DNA of 64,000 bases from Candidatus Xianfuyuplasma coldseepsis (GCF_014023125.1 NZ_CP048914.1:434001-498000); one strand, 5' to 3'; positions 17,128 through 26,530 are shown, numbered from the stretch's first letter. Notes: generated by a model not told the origin, from the sequence alone. Numbers and translations: made by a program.

Positions 17128-17385
17128 TTAGGTCAATAGTCGTTTGTTTCGATAGTACAGTAGTAAGTCAATAAAGACCATGCAAAAGTTAACAAAGTAT
17201 AGAACAATCACAAAATCCATATGGAAAAAGTATTTGTGTAGCATCCCAAATAAATACCCACTTAAGATGATATATAGAAATAGTACGCTTTTTCCTTCAA
17301 TGCTTTTACTGGTGATGCTTTTATAGATGGAAGTCGGCCAAGCAGCGCCAAAACAAACCAACATCAAAATTTCAAATGGACTCAT
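17128..17385 (-). CDS. Small PQ-loop-like membrane protein (85 aa)
   Basis: Three membrane helices. The first contains the PQ-loop-like phrase AAWPTSIYKSITSKS at the end of helix 1, as in single-repeat SemiSWEET/PQ-loop proteins that dimerise into small-molecule transporters. The transported molecule is unknown. It lies 17 nt upstream of the diguanylate cyclase start and 8 nt downstream of the acyltransferase stop, so the three probably share a transcript. Ribosome site GGAGTTTTT. Confidence 0.65.
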   Translation of the reverse strand: MSPFEILMLVCFGAAWPTSIYKSITSKSIEGKSVLFLYIILSGYLFGMLHKYFFHMDFVIVLYFVNFCMVFIDLLLYYRNKRLLT

Positions 17386-17393
17386 AAAAACTC

Positions 17394-18542
17394 CTAATAT
17401 TTTTCTTGTACAGCACGTAAAAAGCTGCTGACGTATTTGTGGGTTTTGATTAAATAATGCTTGGTTCCGACATTAAAGTTGAAATCACGACGCAAGGTAA
17501 TGATTGGCGTTTTAATATCGTTACAATCAATGATTTCGTTGTAGTCGCCTTCAAGGATGAACTGGTGATCTTTGTAGGTAATGGTCCCTTCTCCTAGTTG
17601 TTCGTATTCAAAGGTGTCATCATCAACAAGTTGCATCGTACAAGGAGAGGTAATCACTTGACGGCGTAAATCTTGATCAAATTGTCGTTGCCAGTGATCC
17701 CATTCAACGGTGTTGTCAAAGGTAAATCCTTCGATAAATCCATACTTATTGACATGTCCTTTTGTATGACAGTGGTTACACCAAATCTCATTGCCTTTGG
17801 TTTCAATCGCACTGAATGATTGACACTCAGGACAAACATAGAGAATGTTTTCTAATCCTTCTGCTAGTTCCTTACCAGGATGGGGAATCATCACTTGGCG
17901 TTGATACTCATAATCGTTGTGGTACAACCGATCGTTGATGATTGTACTAATTTCTTGCAATGATAAATCTTTAACTTTATCTTTGGGTATCGCAATATCA
18001 TAGGTTAGATCAATCCGACGATTCTTCCGCTTTCCAGTTGCCCATCGAGGTTTTGAGAGATACCCACCTTTGAAGTGTACTGTAACAACGTCGATTTTGA
18101 GTTTCTTAATCAGTTTCATCGTTGATTCTTCGATGTAGGTTGTCTCACCGTTAAACGTTGTATTTCCTTCAGGAAAGATACAGATGGGGTAGCCTCGCCG
18201 TACCGCTCCGATTAACTCACGGGCACTGCGAATATCACTTGCGCTCTTCGTTTTGGGAATGGCATGAGCGATTTTGGATAATAAGAACTTTGTCGGTTGT
18301 TTGACAAACAAGTTATGTGACGCAATAATAAATGGTTGTTTTTTGATCGGTAGTGGTACATGGACCACATCAAACATAAAGGTATGGTTCCCTAATAGCA
18401 CATATGGTTCCTTCCGTTTTGGATCAAAGCCGCCATGAAAATGATATGTTGATTTCATGTCAAATTTCATCCAGATATGGACAAGTGGTTTTAATATCGC
18501 CATACGACGATCTTGGCGTTTGTCTAGTTTTGATTTTTCCAT
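17394..18542 (-). CDS. PlsC-type acyltransferase with C-terminal zinc ribbon
   Basis: 382 aa. The acyltransferase block has NHTFMFD (NHx4D, about residue 52) and FPEGNTTFNGE (about 120), the motifs of 1-acylglycerol-3-phosphate acyltransferases that build phosphatidic acid. After about residue 215 there is a zinc-ribbon-like CxxC..CxxC segment (VCPEC..WCNHC), and a beta-rich tail follows. The tail is unusual compared with PlsC (about 240 aa) but is seen in a Firmicutes subgroup. The true acyl acceptor is uncertain. Confidence 0.85.
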   Translation of the reverse strand: MEKSKLDKRQDRRMAILKPLVHIWMKFDMKSTYHFHGGFDPKRKEPYVLLGNHTFMFDVVHVPLPIKKQPFIIASHNLFVKQPTKFLLSKIAHAIPKTKSASDIRSARELIGAVRRGYPICIFPEGNTTFNGETTYIEESTMKLIKKLKIDVVTVHFKGGYLSKPRWATGKRKNRRIDLTYDIAIPKDKVKDLSLQEISTIINDRLYHNDYEYQRQVMIPHPGKELAEGLENILYVCPECQSFSAIETKGNEIWCNHCHTKGHVNKYGFIEGFTFDNTVEWDHWQRQFDQDLRRQVITSPCTMQLVDDDTFEYEQLGEGTITYKDHQFILEGDYNEIIDCNDIKTPIITLRRDFNFNVGTKHYLIKTHKYVSSFLRAVQEKY

Positions 18543-18583
18543 AAGTGTGCTCCTGAAATGAATTGTTTTTATTGTATCATACT

Positions 18584-19030
18584 TTATTCATTTGTACCAA
18601 AAAAATCATCGATTGCTTGTTTGTGATCAACTGCACCAATCTCTGGTAATTCACTGTATTTGAAGTACTTCAGATCAAGGGTCTCGTCTCCATCAATAGT
18701 CAAACTTCCTCTGCTTACTTGAGCGTGATACACAAAGCAGATTACGTGTGCTTGATCGCCATTTGGCCAGACTTTGTTGCGATTGTAGTAGGGGCCTAAT
18801 AACCGATCAATTGTGATGTGTAGTCCGGTTTCTTCAAAGACTTCACGGACACATGTTTCTTCCAATGTTTCACCGAGTTCCATGATGCCACCCGGCAACC
18901 CCCATGTGTGATCATCCCCACGCAGTTGGAGTAAAATGCGATGGTTGTGATCGGTAATGATTGCGGCTGCGGCATTCAGTACAATCTTGTTGGTTCCAAC
19001 AAGAGATCGGATATAGGTAATGTAATCCAT
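18584..19030 (-). CDS. Nudix hydrolase (MutT family)
   Basis: 148 aa. The Nudix box GGIMELGETLEETCVREVFEETG is complete, at about residues 52-74. It hydrolyses a nucleoside diphosphate derivative, but the substrate is not readable. The ATG at 19028-19030, preceded by AAGGAG, is chosen. A longer in-frame start would only be the antisense of the neighbouring acetyltransferase. It is the last gene of a three-gene operon. Confidence 0.88.
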   Translation of the reverse strand: MDYITYIRSLVGTNKIVLNAAAAIITDHNHRILLQLRGDDHTWGLPGGIMELGETLEETCVREVFEETGLHITIDRLLGPYYNRNKVWPNGDQAHVICFVYHAQVSRGSLTIDGDETLDLKYFKYSELPEIGAVDHKQAIDDFFGTNE

Positions 19031-19031
19031 G

Positions 19032-19553
19032 TTATAACTCCTTCTCCAGCTGAATATCATAGGGTTCATGTTCGTAAATGGACTGAATGATATGCTTTGC
19101 AAGGGTGCAACCAATCGCTTGATAGAACTGCTGTGCTTCAACGCTGGGATGGGTACTGATATATAGTTTTGTCCCCCCGAGTTTCTTGGCGGCGTGTTCA
19201 AGTTCTTGAAAGAGTTTCTTCCCTATTCCTTTGTTACGGTATGGACGCGATACGTGAATATAGGGTAAATGAATGTACATGTCATCGTATAGATGGGGTT
19301 CTAGATTGCCAAAGGCAATGACTTGTTCGCCATCTTTCACAACGATGACAACGCCACCTCGCAAGGTACAATCGTGTAAGTACGTCGCGATATCTTCTAG
19401 CTTGTCCTTGTCCCATGATTCGATGAAATGAAGGTCTTTGATATCGAGTTTGTTTTCATTCATATAATATACTTGTGTCGTTTCCATATAGCGATCAAAA
19501 CCATATAATAGCGTTTGATCAATATCGTCTTTTGAGAGTTGAATCATGTTCAT
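19032..19553 (-). CDS. GNAT N-acetyltransferase
   Basis: 173 aa. The acetyl-CoA-binding loop is VSRPYRNKGIGKKLF (about residue 100), followed by the helix and LYISTHPSVEAQQFYQAIGC. The substrate is unknown. It overlaps the preceding Nudix gene by 4 nt and the next Nudix start is 1 nt after its stop, so the three are co-translated. Ribosome site GGAGGTATCGCAC. Confidence 0.88.
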   Translation of the reverse strand: MNMIQLSKDDIDQTLLYGFDRYMETTQVYYMNENKLDIKDLHFIESWDKDKLEDIATYLHDCTLRGGVVIVVKDGEQVIAFGNLEPHLYDDMYIHLPYIHVSRPYRNKGIGKKLFQELEHAAKKLGGTKLYISTHPSVEAQQFYQAIGCTLAKHIIQSIYEHEPYDIQLEKEL

Positions 19554-20089
19554 GTGCGATACCTCCGGAGATATTCTTGTAAAGCAATAATCGTTTTTGC
19601 ATCGGTGATTTTGTTGGTTTTTAGGAGATGCTCTACTTCTTCTTGATCGCAGATAAAATATTCGATGAACTCATCATCATCGGATTCGATTGGGTTATCT
19701 ACTGGATAAATGTCATAGGCGAAAAAGAGTTCAATTAATTCGTTGCTATATCCGAGACAATTATGGATATCAATAAATTTTTCATACCGTTTTGCCTGAT
19801 ACCCGGTTTCTTCTTCGAGTTCTCTTGTAACACAGTCCAATCCTGATTCATCTGGCGAATCTTTTTTACCTGCGGGAATCTCAATGGTTACCTTGTGGAT
19901 GGGATAGCGAAACTGCTTGATTAAGAGTACCTTGTGGTTATTTGTTATCGGTAATACTGCAGCAGCTCCTGGGTGTTCGATGTAGATTCTAGTACTTTTT
20001 TTATTGTTTGGTAACAACACTTCATCCTCATACAAATCCATAAAGAAGCACGAATAGATTTTGTTGTGTGATTGTTGTTGTTCGTTCAT
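19550..20089 (-). CDS. nudF: ADP-ribose pyrophosphatase (NudF-type Nudix)
   Basis: 179 aa. The long N-terminal beta domain typical of ADP-ribose pyrophosphatases is followed by IPAGKKD and the Nudix box with RELEEETGY (about 95-117). It cleaves ADP-ribose to AMP and ribose-5-phosphate. It is the first gene of an operon with the GNAT and MutT-like genes. Ribosome site GGAGGTGTTGGT. Confidence 0.85.
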   Translation of the reverse strand: MNEQQQSHNKIYSCFFMDLYEDEVLLPNNKKSTRIYIEHPGAAAVLPITNNHKVLLIKQFRYPIHKVTIEIPAGKKDSPDESGLDCVTRELEEETGYQAKRYEKFIDIHNCLGYSNELIELFFAYDIYPVDNPIESDDDEFIEYFICDQEEVEHLLKTNKITDAKTIIALQEYLRRYRT

Positions 20090-20116
20090 ACCAACACCTC
20101 CTTTATTTCATTATAC

Positions 20117-20145
20117 AAAAAAAACTGTGTATTGAATATACACAG
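20117..20145 (-). terminator. Terminator of the DUF554 gene
   Basis: Minus strand: CTGTGTAT, loop ATTCA, ATACACAG, then eight T, directly after the stop. Confidence 0.85.
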
Positions 20146-20146
20146 T

Positions 20147-20854
20147 CTAAAATATCCATTGAATCACATCTTGAACATAGGGCAATATCAGAAAGTAGAC
20201 TACGGGAATAAAGATTGCTGGTAGTAAATCACCGACATGAATCTTTTTGATATCGAGAAGGGTAATCCCAATGCCCATAATAATCACATTCCCAACAGCA
20301 TCCATTTCCGTTGTAAGTTCATTGATTAATAACGGTTCTAGTTGGATACCCAGTAAGACAATTGCTCCCTGATAAATCAAGACAGGGATAGCTGAGAATA
20401 TCACGCCATACCCGAGAGTTGCGGTGAAGATGATCGCAGTGACACCATCTAAGATGGATTTCACAAACAACGTGGAATAATCCTGATGTACACCAGCTTG
20501 AATACTACCTAAAATCGCCATGGCACCAACACAGTAGATCAGCGAAGCCGTCACAAATCCTTTGGCGAAGGAGCCTTCTTCACGACTGAACTTGTCTTCA
20601 ATCTTCGTCCCTAAATCATCGAGACGTTTCTCAATTTGAATCAATGCTCCAATGGTACCACCAATAGCAAGTGAAATCACAAGCAACAAGACGTTGTTTG
20701 TTTGCATCGCCCCCATCATTCCAATGACGATAACACTAAGACCAATCCCTTGCATAATCACGCGTTTGACATGGTTGGGAATTCCTTTTTTTAATAACAA
20801 GCCAATCAAACCGCCAATGACGATGGCTGCGACATTAACAAGTACTGCGAGCAT
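20147..20854 (-). CDS. DUF554 (YdfK-type) membrane protein
   Basis: 235 aa with about seven membrane helices. The N-terminal phrase NVAAIVIGGLIGLLLKKGIP and the later GAMAILGSIQAG are characteristic of the DUF554 family, whose function is unknown. The ATG at 20852-20854, with ribosome site GAGGTG, is used. It is transcribed divergently from the small acetyltransferase at 20955. Confidence 0.88.
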   Translation of the reverse strand: MLAVLVNVAAIVIGGLIGLLLKKGIPNHVKRVIMQGIGLSVIVIGMMGAMQTNNVLLLVISLAIGGTIGALIQIEKRLDDLGTKIEDKFSREEGSFAKGFVTASLIYCVGAMAILGSIQAGVHQDYSTLFVKSILDGVTAIIFTATLGYGVIFSAIPVLIYQGAIVLLGIQLEPLLINELTTEMDAVGNVIIMGIGITLLDIKKIHVGDLLPAIFIPVVYFLILPYVQDVIQWIF

Positions 20855-20954
20855 AGATACCACCTCAACTTCTTAAAGAGAATTATATCACAAAACACTT
20901 TGTTTTCAAACCAGAGTTTTATATAGTATAATACAAGTAATAGGAGGTATGAAT

Positions 20955-21233
20955 ATGGAAATCAAACGTGGAAAAGGTAAATTTTATATCGGTGAATCAG
21001 AACAAGATTTTATTGCCCATATTACATTTAAAAATGGAGGAAACAATGTCATCATTGTCGATCACACCTTTGTCGATCCATCCTTACGAGGTCAAGGAAT
21101 CGCCGCAAAGTTAATGAAAAAAGTTGTTGATATGGCGCGTGAGGAAAACTTAAAAGTTGTCCCAGTGTGTTCGTATGCTGTGACTGCTTTTAAACGCAAC
21201 AAAGACTATCAAGACGTCTTATTAAACAAATAA
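20955..21233 (+). CDS. Small GNAT-like N-acetyltransferase (YjdJ/Gcn5-related type, 92 aa)
   Basis: Single compact acetyl-CoA-binding domain. VDPSLRGQGIAAKLM is the CoA loop, and VVPVCSYAVTAFKRNKDY is the family-specific end. These proteins acetylate small molecules or protein side chains of unknown identity. The second ATG (20955) is chosen because AGGAGG lies 7 nt before it. The stop overlaps the start of the next gene. Confidence 0.88.
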   Translation: MEIKRGKGKFYIGESEQDFIAHITFKNGGNNVIIVDHTFVDPSLRGQGIAAKLMKKVVDMAREENLKVVPVCSYAVTAFKRNKDYQDVLLNK

Positions 21234-21550
21234 TGAAGGAATATGTCTACAAATTAATCTTGGTTGATCGACTGTTTGTCGAAGACAATTGGACGGACGA
21301 AGATGAAGCGATTATTGGTCGTCATTTTGCTCACTTGCAAAGCTTGCAAAAAAACAATCAACTGATTCTTGCAGGAAAAACGGCGGGATTAGACAACAAT
21401 ACGTATGGACTTGTATTGTTTACTGCCAAGGATGACAAAGACGCAGAAGCGATCATGAACCGTGATCCCGCGATTGTTGAAGGGATCATGACGGGCACAT
21501 TACAGGAATACAACGTCGCATTATTCAATCCGACATACAAAAAGGAATGA
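21233..21550 (+). CDS. YciI-like protein
   Basis: 105 aa ferredoxin-like fold. A His in GRHFAHLQSL and the Asp-Pro in NRDPAIVEGIM fit the YciI family, which is related to muconolactone isomerases and of unknown function. It starts in the TAATG overlap with the acetyltransferase gene (translational coupling). Its TGA stop shows that TGA is not read as Trp here. Confidence 0.85.
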   Translation: MKEYVYKLILVDRLFVEDNWTDEDEAIIGRHFAHLQSLQKNNQLILAGKTAGLDNNTYGLVLFTAKDDKDAEAIMNRDPAIVEGIMTGTLQEYNVALFNPTYKKE

Positions 21551-21567
21551 CCGAGTCATTCCTTTTT
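21539..21567. terminator. Bidirectional terminator between the YciI and pfk genes
   Basis: AAAGGAATGA, loop CCGAG, TCATTCCTTT with A and T runs on both sides, placed between convergent genes. Confidence 0.85.
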
Positions 21568-21568
21568 G

Positions 21569-22804
21569 TTATTCCACAGTGTTCACTTGTAATGTAGAAA
21601 ACTGTTGCAAACCATTCTTAAATTTCGGGGTATTGTGACCTTTGATTAATGGCAATGCATAATCGATAAATTCCTGGGTTACACCATTTCCATCTTCATT
21701 AATCATTGTCTTGGGGATGGTACGTTCGACATTGGCGATTTCACTTAATGGATGTTTCCCATATTTAATTTTGTATTCATCACCTTTGACGCGAGTCATG
21801 GTCACCATGACACCATGTTCACCTTTGACAGCATACCGTACAGCCCGGCGTCCCACTTCAATCGCTTCATCAACATCGACTTGGCTTTGCATATGCGCAG
21901 CGGCACGTTGTGTTGTCCCAAGTTCAATTGTTCGGGATGATATCCGCATTTCACTGTTTAAGATATTGGATAGTTTGGAACTGACACCACCCAGTTGGAA
22001 ATGGCCAAAGGCATCTTTTAGACCACTACTGGATCCGATTAAGATTCCTTCTTCATTGATTAACCCTTCACTAACAGCAATCAAGCATTGATGGTTAGCC
22101 CCATATACCCGACGTACATCAGCCTTGAATTTTTCAATTGAGAATGGAACTTCGGGTAGGTAGATTAAGTCCGGTCCGTATCCTGTAACCGAAGCCAAGC
22201 TTGCGGCAGCAGTTAACCATCCGGCGTGGCGTCCCATAATTTCTACGATTGTGACTTTTCCTTTGGGATAGGCCAACATATCATAAGCTACTTCTTGCAT
22301 CGTATTGGCCACGTATTTTGCAGCGCTTCCGTATCCTGGGGTATGGTCGGTAAACGGTAGATCATTATCGATCGTTTTTGGGATTCCGACAACAACGATA
22401 TCATAATCAACGTGTTTCATATATTCCGCAATTTTATAACAGGTATCCATTGAATCATTTCCACCATTGTATAGGAAATAACGGATATTGTATTTACGGA
22501 AAATGTATAACAACCGGATATAGTCGGTTTCATCTTGTTTGAAATCCAGCATTTTATAACGCACACTACCGAATGCACTTCCGGGGGTATGCTTCAAGAA
22601 CTCAATGTGATCGGGATCTTGTTTGGTCATCGCAAAAAACTCTTCGTTAAGCGCACCTTGAATCCCATGACGCATAACGTAGACTTCTTCAATTTCGTCC
22701 GTATTCTTAATGGCTTCAGTGATGACTCCATATGCCGAAGCATTGATGACACTGGTTGGTCCACCGGATTGGCCATATAGTAAGTTACCTTTTAATTTAC
22801 TCAT
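21569..22804 (-). CDS. pfp: Phosphofructokinase, pyrophosphate-dependent type
   Basis: 411 aa, longer than the 320-aa ATP-PFK of Bacillus. Phosphate loop GQSGGPTSVINAS at the start, NGGNDSMDT where ATP enzymes have GGDGS, the PKTIDNDLPFTDH motif (about 145) and MGRHAGWL (about 195). The Asp-Ser at GGNDS and the Asn in PKTIDND favour use of pyrophosphate over ATP. It converts fructose-6-phosphate and PPi to fructose-1,6-bisphosphate. The ATG at 22802-22804 (AGGAG 8 nt upstream) is preferred to an in-frame GTG. It is monocistronic. Confidence 0.88.
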   Translation of the reverse strand: MSKLKGNLLYGQSGGPTSVINASAYGVITEAIKNTDEIEEVYVMRHGIQGALNEEFFAMTKQDPDHIEFLKHTPGSAFGSVRYKMLDFKQDETDYIRLLYIFRKYNIRYFLYNGGNDSMDTCYKIAEYMKHVDYDIVVVGIPKTIDNDLPFTDHTPGYGSAAKYVANTMQEVAYDMLAYPKGKVTIVEIMGRHAGWLTAAASLASVTGYGPDLIYLPEVPFSIEKFKADVRRVYGANHQCLIAVSEGLINEEGILIGSSSGLKDAFGHFQLGGVSSKLSNILNSEMRISSRTIELGTTQRAAAHMQSQVDVDEAIEVGRRAVRYAVKGEHGVMVTMTRVKGDEYKIKYGKHPLSEIANVERTIPKTMINEDGNGVTQEFIDYALPLIKGHNTPKFKNGLQQFSTLQVNTVE

Positions 22805-22888
22805 TCGTATCACTCCTAAAAAATCTCTACATTTCTATATTATCATAAACGTGTAATTTTCAAATACAAAATCGAAAAAAACCACAAA

Positions 22889-22902
22889 CGTTTTCGAAAA
22901 CG
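22889..22902. repeat. 14-bp perfect palindrome downstream of the MFS gene
   Basis: CGTTTTCGAAAACG is its own reverse complement and is followed on the minus strand by a T-rich stretch. It could be a weak terminator for the MFS gene or a protein-binding site upstream of pfp. Confidence 0.4.
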
Positions 22903-22909
22903 AACATTG

Positions 22910-24145
22910 TTACACTCGTGAAGTACGTTGAAATTGGGAGAATAGATAAATCGATACCATGACAATCCCGACTAAGAGAAACGTTACACCAAACGAAAAT
23001 TGATCGCTGAGGTATCCCAAAATCGGTGCGAACACAATAATGAAAATCGACGTTAATTGGGAATCAATGGATAACACGCTCGCCCGTCTTGCGGGATCCG
23101 CATGATCGCCAATGATTTCAACCATTAATGGTTTCCGAATATTGAGTAATACATAGAGGAGAATAAATCCAATGAACACCACGAGAATATTCGCAACAAA
23201 GAGCCCAATCATAATCGATACAACTCCGCTTAGAATCCACATCAAATTGGTTAAGAAATCGTGATTCGAAAAACGAAGTAGCAGATAGGCATACCGCGAG
23301 GATATCGCACTGATGAAGAAGATGATCGCATACATGATTGCAGCGTAGATCTCGACATGTTCTGCAGCACTAAATCCTTCAAATAGTAAGATTGTTAATG
23401 GGATGGACACCAAAATCAACTGAATAAAATCTTTTAAAATTTTGAATCCCGCCATATAACTTGAGGACCGCAATAAAATCCGTCGCATCGGTTTATCATG
23501 CATCACATAGCGTAAGGTTTCTTTGGTTTCATATGCAAATTCACGCATTGTGAAGGTGTCACTTCGCTTGTCGTTTAATTCATTGGGATAACTCAGAATC
23601 AATAGAATATCCATTAGATAGGGAATAATCGCCAAAAAGAATAAAAACTTTAACTCGGGAATTGCAATCACCAAATAAATCGTGAACAAACTCGATATCA
23701 TTGAACCAATCATCGAAAAGGAACGCGTTTTCCCATAGGTTTTACTCTTTTCATCACTGCGATTATGTTGATCTAAATAAAGCAATATCATCGCTTTATG
23801 CGTTCCACTGCGAAACGCTTCTCCCAGGCCAAACAAAATCATTGCAATAATAAATACGCCAAACGTTGTTCCTATCGCAAAGATGAAAAAACTAATGATG
23901 TAAAAGATGAAACATAGGATCAATTCGGTTTTCTTTCCATACCGATCGGCAAAGACACCAGATGGTACTTCAAACACGTAAATGATGAGCTCTCGAATCG
24001 AATAAAGCAATCCAATTTGAAACGTACTGATTTGATTACTGGCAAGATATATCAATAAAACCGGGTCAAAGAACCGGAGGTTTTTAAAGAATCCATAAAA
24101 GCCAAACTTAGTAATCTGGCGCTTGTATGAAGGGGAATATTCCAT
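22910..24145 (-). CDS. MFS transporter (12 membrane helices)
   Basis: 411 aa. The conserved loop after helix 2 reads GVFADRYGKKTELI, matching the MFS motif A (GxxxDRxGR), with six plus six predicted helices and a longer central loop around residue 195. Sequence style resembles the YxlH/macrolide-efflux-like group, but the cargo is unknown. The ATG at 24143-24145 with AGGTG upstream is chosen over an upstream in-frame start. Confidence 0.85.
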   Translation of the reverse strand: MEYSPSYKRQITKFGFYGFFKNLRFFDPVLLIYLASNQISTFQIGLLYSIRELIIYVFEVPSGVFADRYGKKTELILCFIFYIISFFIFAIGTTFGVFIIAMILFGLGEAFRSGTHKAMILLYLDQHNRSDEKSKTYGKTRSFSMIGSMISSLFTIYLVIAIPELKFLFFLAIIPYLMDILLILSYPNELNDKRSDTFTMREFAYETKETLRYVMHDKPMRRILLRSSSYMAGFKILKDFIQLILVSIPLTILLFEGFSAAEHVEIYAAIMYAIIFFISAISSRYAYLLLRFSNHDFLTNLMWILSGVVSIMIGLFVANILVVFIGFILLYVLLNIRKPLMVEIIGDHADPARRASVLSIDSQLTSIFIIVFAPILGYLSDQFSFGVTFLLVGIVMVSIYLFSQFQRTSRV

Positions 24146-24197
24146 TGTATCACCTATCTCTATTATAGTACGGAAAACAAATTTTACCAGTCGCAAT

Positions 24198-24226
24198 TAA
24201 AAACGTGTAGCGAAAAGGCTACACGT
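24198..24226 (-). terminator. Terminator after the flavodoxin/membrane-protein pair
   Basis: Minus strand: ACGTGTAGC, loop, GCTACACGT, then TTTTTAATT. Confidence 0.8.
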
Positions 24227-24244
24227 TTATTTGTTAGAAGTAAA

Positions 24245-24838
24245 TTATTGAAATTTTTCGGAATTAAATTGCGAAATCTGATCGATTCGTTCGGCGACTT
24301 TCGATAAGGAATCGTCAATGTTGTTGAATTTAAATTTATACACCACACCATGGGGCATCGGCCGAACCATTACAAAGCATTGTTGATAATCACCATCAAT
24401 GAATTTATCACGACGACGACGCTTGATTTCTCCATAACCGATAAATAGATCTTCGTTAATTTCAAGGGCAATTTCTTTATTCGCAGCTCCTGCTAATAAC
24501 CCTTTATATACGATGTGATCATCATAGAAACAAAGAAGTCCTTCTTCTTTTACAAACGTACCACTTACCATCAATGAAACATTAAGATGTGGAACTTGTT
24601 CCTCAAAGTTCTTTGTTTTACGCAAAACTCCTTTGGTTTGTAACCACAGGATTCCATACGATAACACAAACAATAATATAAACACGACAAGGAATGTGAC
24701 GAAGGCTGCACCAATTTGGCCACTAAATAACACGACGATAAACAATACAAATGATAACACAAAACTATAGAACAATGGACGACGTAAAATCAATTCTTTC
24801 TTTACTTTTTCATAGGCTTCAAATGGAACTAAATTCAT
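24245..24838 (-). CDS. Two-helix membrane protein, unknown function
   Basis: 197 aa. Two adjacent membrane helices (about residues 22-65) are followed by a cytoplasmic beta-rich domain containing a basic patch (EIKRRRRDK), perhaps a PH-like bacterial fold. I do not recognise a family. It starts in a 4-nt ATGA overlap with the flavodoxin stop and with AGGAGGAAACGGT as ribosome site, so the two proteins are made together. Confidence 0.7.
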   Translation of the reverse strand: MNLVPFEAYEKVKKELILRRPLFYSFVLSFVLFIVVLFSGQIGAAFVTFLVVFILLFVLSYGILWLQTKGVLRKTKNFEEQVPHLNVSLMVSGTFVKEEGLLCFYDDHIVYKGLLAGAANKEIALEINEDLFIGYGEIKRRRRDKFIDGDYQQCFVMVRPMPHGVVYKFKFNNIDDSLSKVAERIDQISQFNSEKFQ

Positions 24839-25308
24839 ACCGTTTCCTCCTTCGATCGACAGATCATTGTTACCCATTTTCTGACATCTTCTTCAATGGT
24901 ATCCACTAGTGGTCCTTCACTATCTTTGACACAAAATTCACCACTTGGCAATCGCACATTTAATTTCTTTTTGCGTGCGATTTTCTCAAGCGTATCATTG
25001 CTGTAGCCAAACCACTTCATCATCTTGTGAACAAATCCTTGCTCGATGGTTGTAGGATCTACACGCGTATCAAAAAAAGCAATCATTCTTGTAGATTCAT
25101 TACCAAATGACTTCACCAAATTAACAATTGGCTTGGTTGGTCGAAACGCTCTCGTTGGCGATCCGATAATAACCATGTCGTATCCTATAACCGAATGAAC
25201 ATTATTAACATGCTGTAACTCTGCATCCGCACCACAGTGTTGTTGAATCATTTTTGCAACCTTTTCTGTATTCCCAAAGAACGTCGCATAAACAATCAAG
25301 ATTTTCAT
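24835..25308 (-). CDS. Flavodoxin-domain protein
   Basis: 157 aa. The FMN phosphate loop is YATFFGNTEKVAK (residues 7-19), with IIGSPTRAFRPT (about 58) and FFDTRV (about 90) as the second and third FMN-contact loops. It resembles short flavodoxin-like electron carriers or protoporphyrinogen-oxidase-like flavodoxins. The partner is unknown. The ATG at 25306-25308 with GGAGGTGGTAGG upstream is used. Confidence 0.85.
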   Translation of the reverse strand: MKILIVYATFFGNTEKVAKMIQQHCGADAELQHVNNVHSVIGYDMVIIGSPTRAFRPTKPIVNLVKSFGNESTRMIAFFDTRVDPTTIEQGFVHKMMKWFGYSNDTLEKIARKKKLNVRLPSGEFCVKDSEGPLVDTIEEDVRKWVTMICRSKEETV

Positions 25309-25338
25309 CCTACCACCTCCACTTCTATTGTACAAAAG

Positions 25339-25364
25339 AAAAAAAGGATTTTCATCCTTTTTTT
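25339..25364. terminator. Terminator at the end of the antiporter gene
   Basis: AAAAAAGGAT, TTTC loop, ATCCTTTTTTT, symmetrical in both directions and overlapping the last codons of the antiporter gene. Confidence 0.75.
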
Positions 25365-26530
25365 AAAAATCGTTTGTGCGTTATATCGATTCCAATCGCT
25401 CCAATTGGTGCGGTAATGATGATACTTAAGACAGCGATGGCCAAGATTAATTCACCATGGGGTACGCCCATTTCAAGTGGAATTGCACCAATTGCTGCTT
25501 GTACGGTCGCTTTCGGAAGATAGGAAATCCCACTGAATAATCGCTCTTTTTGGTTGAGGGTCGTTCCCAATAAACACACTTGTGTTCCACCAAAACGAAA
25601 CAGCAACTCGATGAATAACAATAGCAACGCAATCCCTCCTGCGGTAAAGGCCAACTCGATATCCACAGCTGCCCCGACCAAAATGAATAAGAGGAGTTCG
25701 GCAAAGACCCAAACGCGATTAAACTTATCACGCAGTCGTAACGCTCGTTCTTCCGATTGATTCAAGAAGGTAATACCAATCACCATCATTGACAGTAAAG
25801 CACTGAATGGAACAACGGTATTGATTGGTTCTTCATAGACGTATAAGAATAACGATACCCCTAAGATCACCAGTACTTTAATCGTATCACGAACACGGAA
25901 TACCGCGAAGAAGGCAGCAAGTCCGACACCAATTACAATCCCGATCACAATCCCAATGACGATTGCAACAGGTACCATCATCATACTAACAAAGGAAAAG
26001 TCGCCACTTTGATACATCCCTAAAAACGAAGCGAAAAGAACAATGACATAAATATCATCAACACTCGCACTGGCCATAATCAATTGGGGGATCTTTTTGT
26101 TTTGGCCATAGTCTTGTTCCATTAATGCAATCATTTTTGGAACGACAACTGCGGGACTAACGGCGGCTAAAACACTTCCTAAAATCGCAGCCTCCATATA
26201 GCTAATATCAAAGAGTAAGGGGGCGAAAATGACAACGGCGATTAATTCCAATGTCGCCGGAATAAACGACATCAGCAAAGCCGGTCTTCCGATTTTCTTG
26301 AGGTCTTGAATGTCGAGTGAGAGACCTGCACGTAGTAAGATTACAGCTAGGGCAATCCGTCGCAAATCGGAACTCACGGTCAAAATCTCATCACTGATTA
26401 AATTAAACACAAATGGTCCCAGTAAAATACCAGTAAGGATCATTCCGATAAAACCAGGTAGTTTAAATTTCGTAAACAACTCTCCTAAAAGAATTCCAAT
26501 GGTAAACATTAAGGCAATACTTAGTAACAT
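25352..26530 (-). CDS. Monovalent cation:proton antiporter (CPA family)
   Basis: 392 aa with about 12 membrane helices. The N-terminal phrase GELFTKFKLPGFIGMILTG, the broken-helix region VSPAVVVPKM (about 125) and ASASVDDIYVIVLF with an Asp pair (about 150) match Na+/H+ or K+/H+ antiporters. It exchanges cations for protons at the membrane. The absence of a C-terminal TrkA domain separates it from the long KefB type. Which ion moves is not determinable. Confidence 0.88.
   Translation of the reverse strand: MLLSIALMFTIGILLGELFTKFKLPGFIGMILTGILLGPFVFNLISDEILTVSSDLRRIALAVILLRAGLSLDIQDLKKIGRPALLMSFIPATLELIAVVIFAPLLFDISYMEAAILGSVLAAVSPAVVVPKMIALMEQDYGQNKKIPQLIMASASVDDIYVIVLFASFLGMYQSGDFSFVSMMMVPVAIVIGIVIGIVIGVGLAAFFAVFRVRDTIKVLVILGVSLFLYVYEEPINTVVPFSALLSMMVIGITFLNQSEERALRLRDKFNRVWVFAELLLFILVGAAVDIELAFTAGGIALLLLFIELLFRFGGTQVCLLGTTLNQKERLFSGISYLPKATVQAAIGAIPLEMGVPHGELILAIAVLSIIITAPIGAIGIDITHKRFLKKG

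Noticed and set aside
18584-19201. Longer N-terminal extension for the MutT-like gene
   Set aside because: The extra 57 residues lie over the GNAT gene in another frame and lack a ribosome site; AAGGAG precedes the ATG at 19028-19030.
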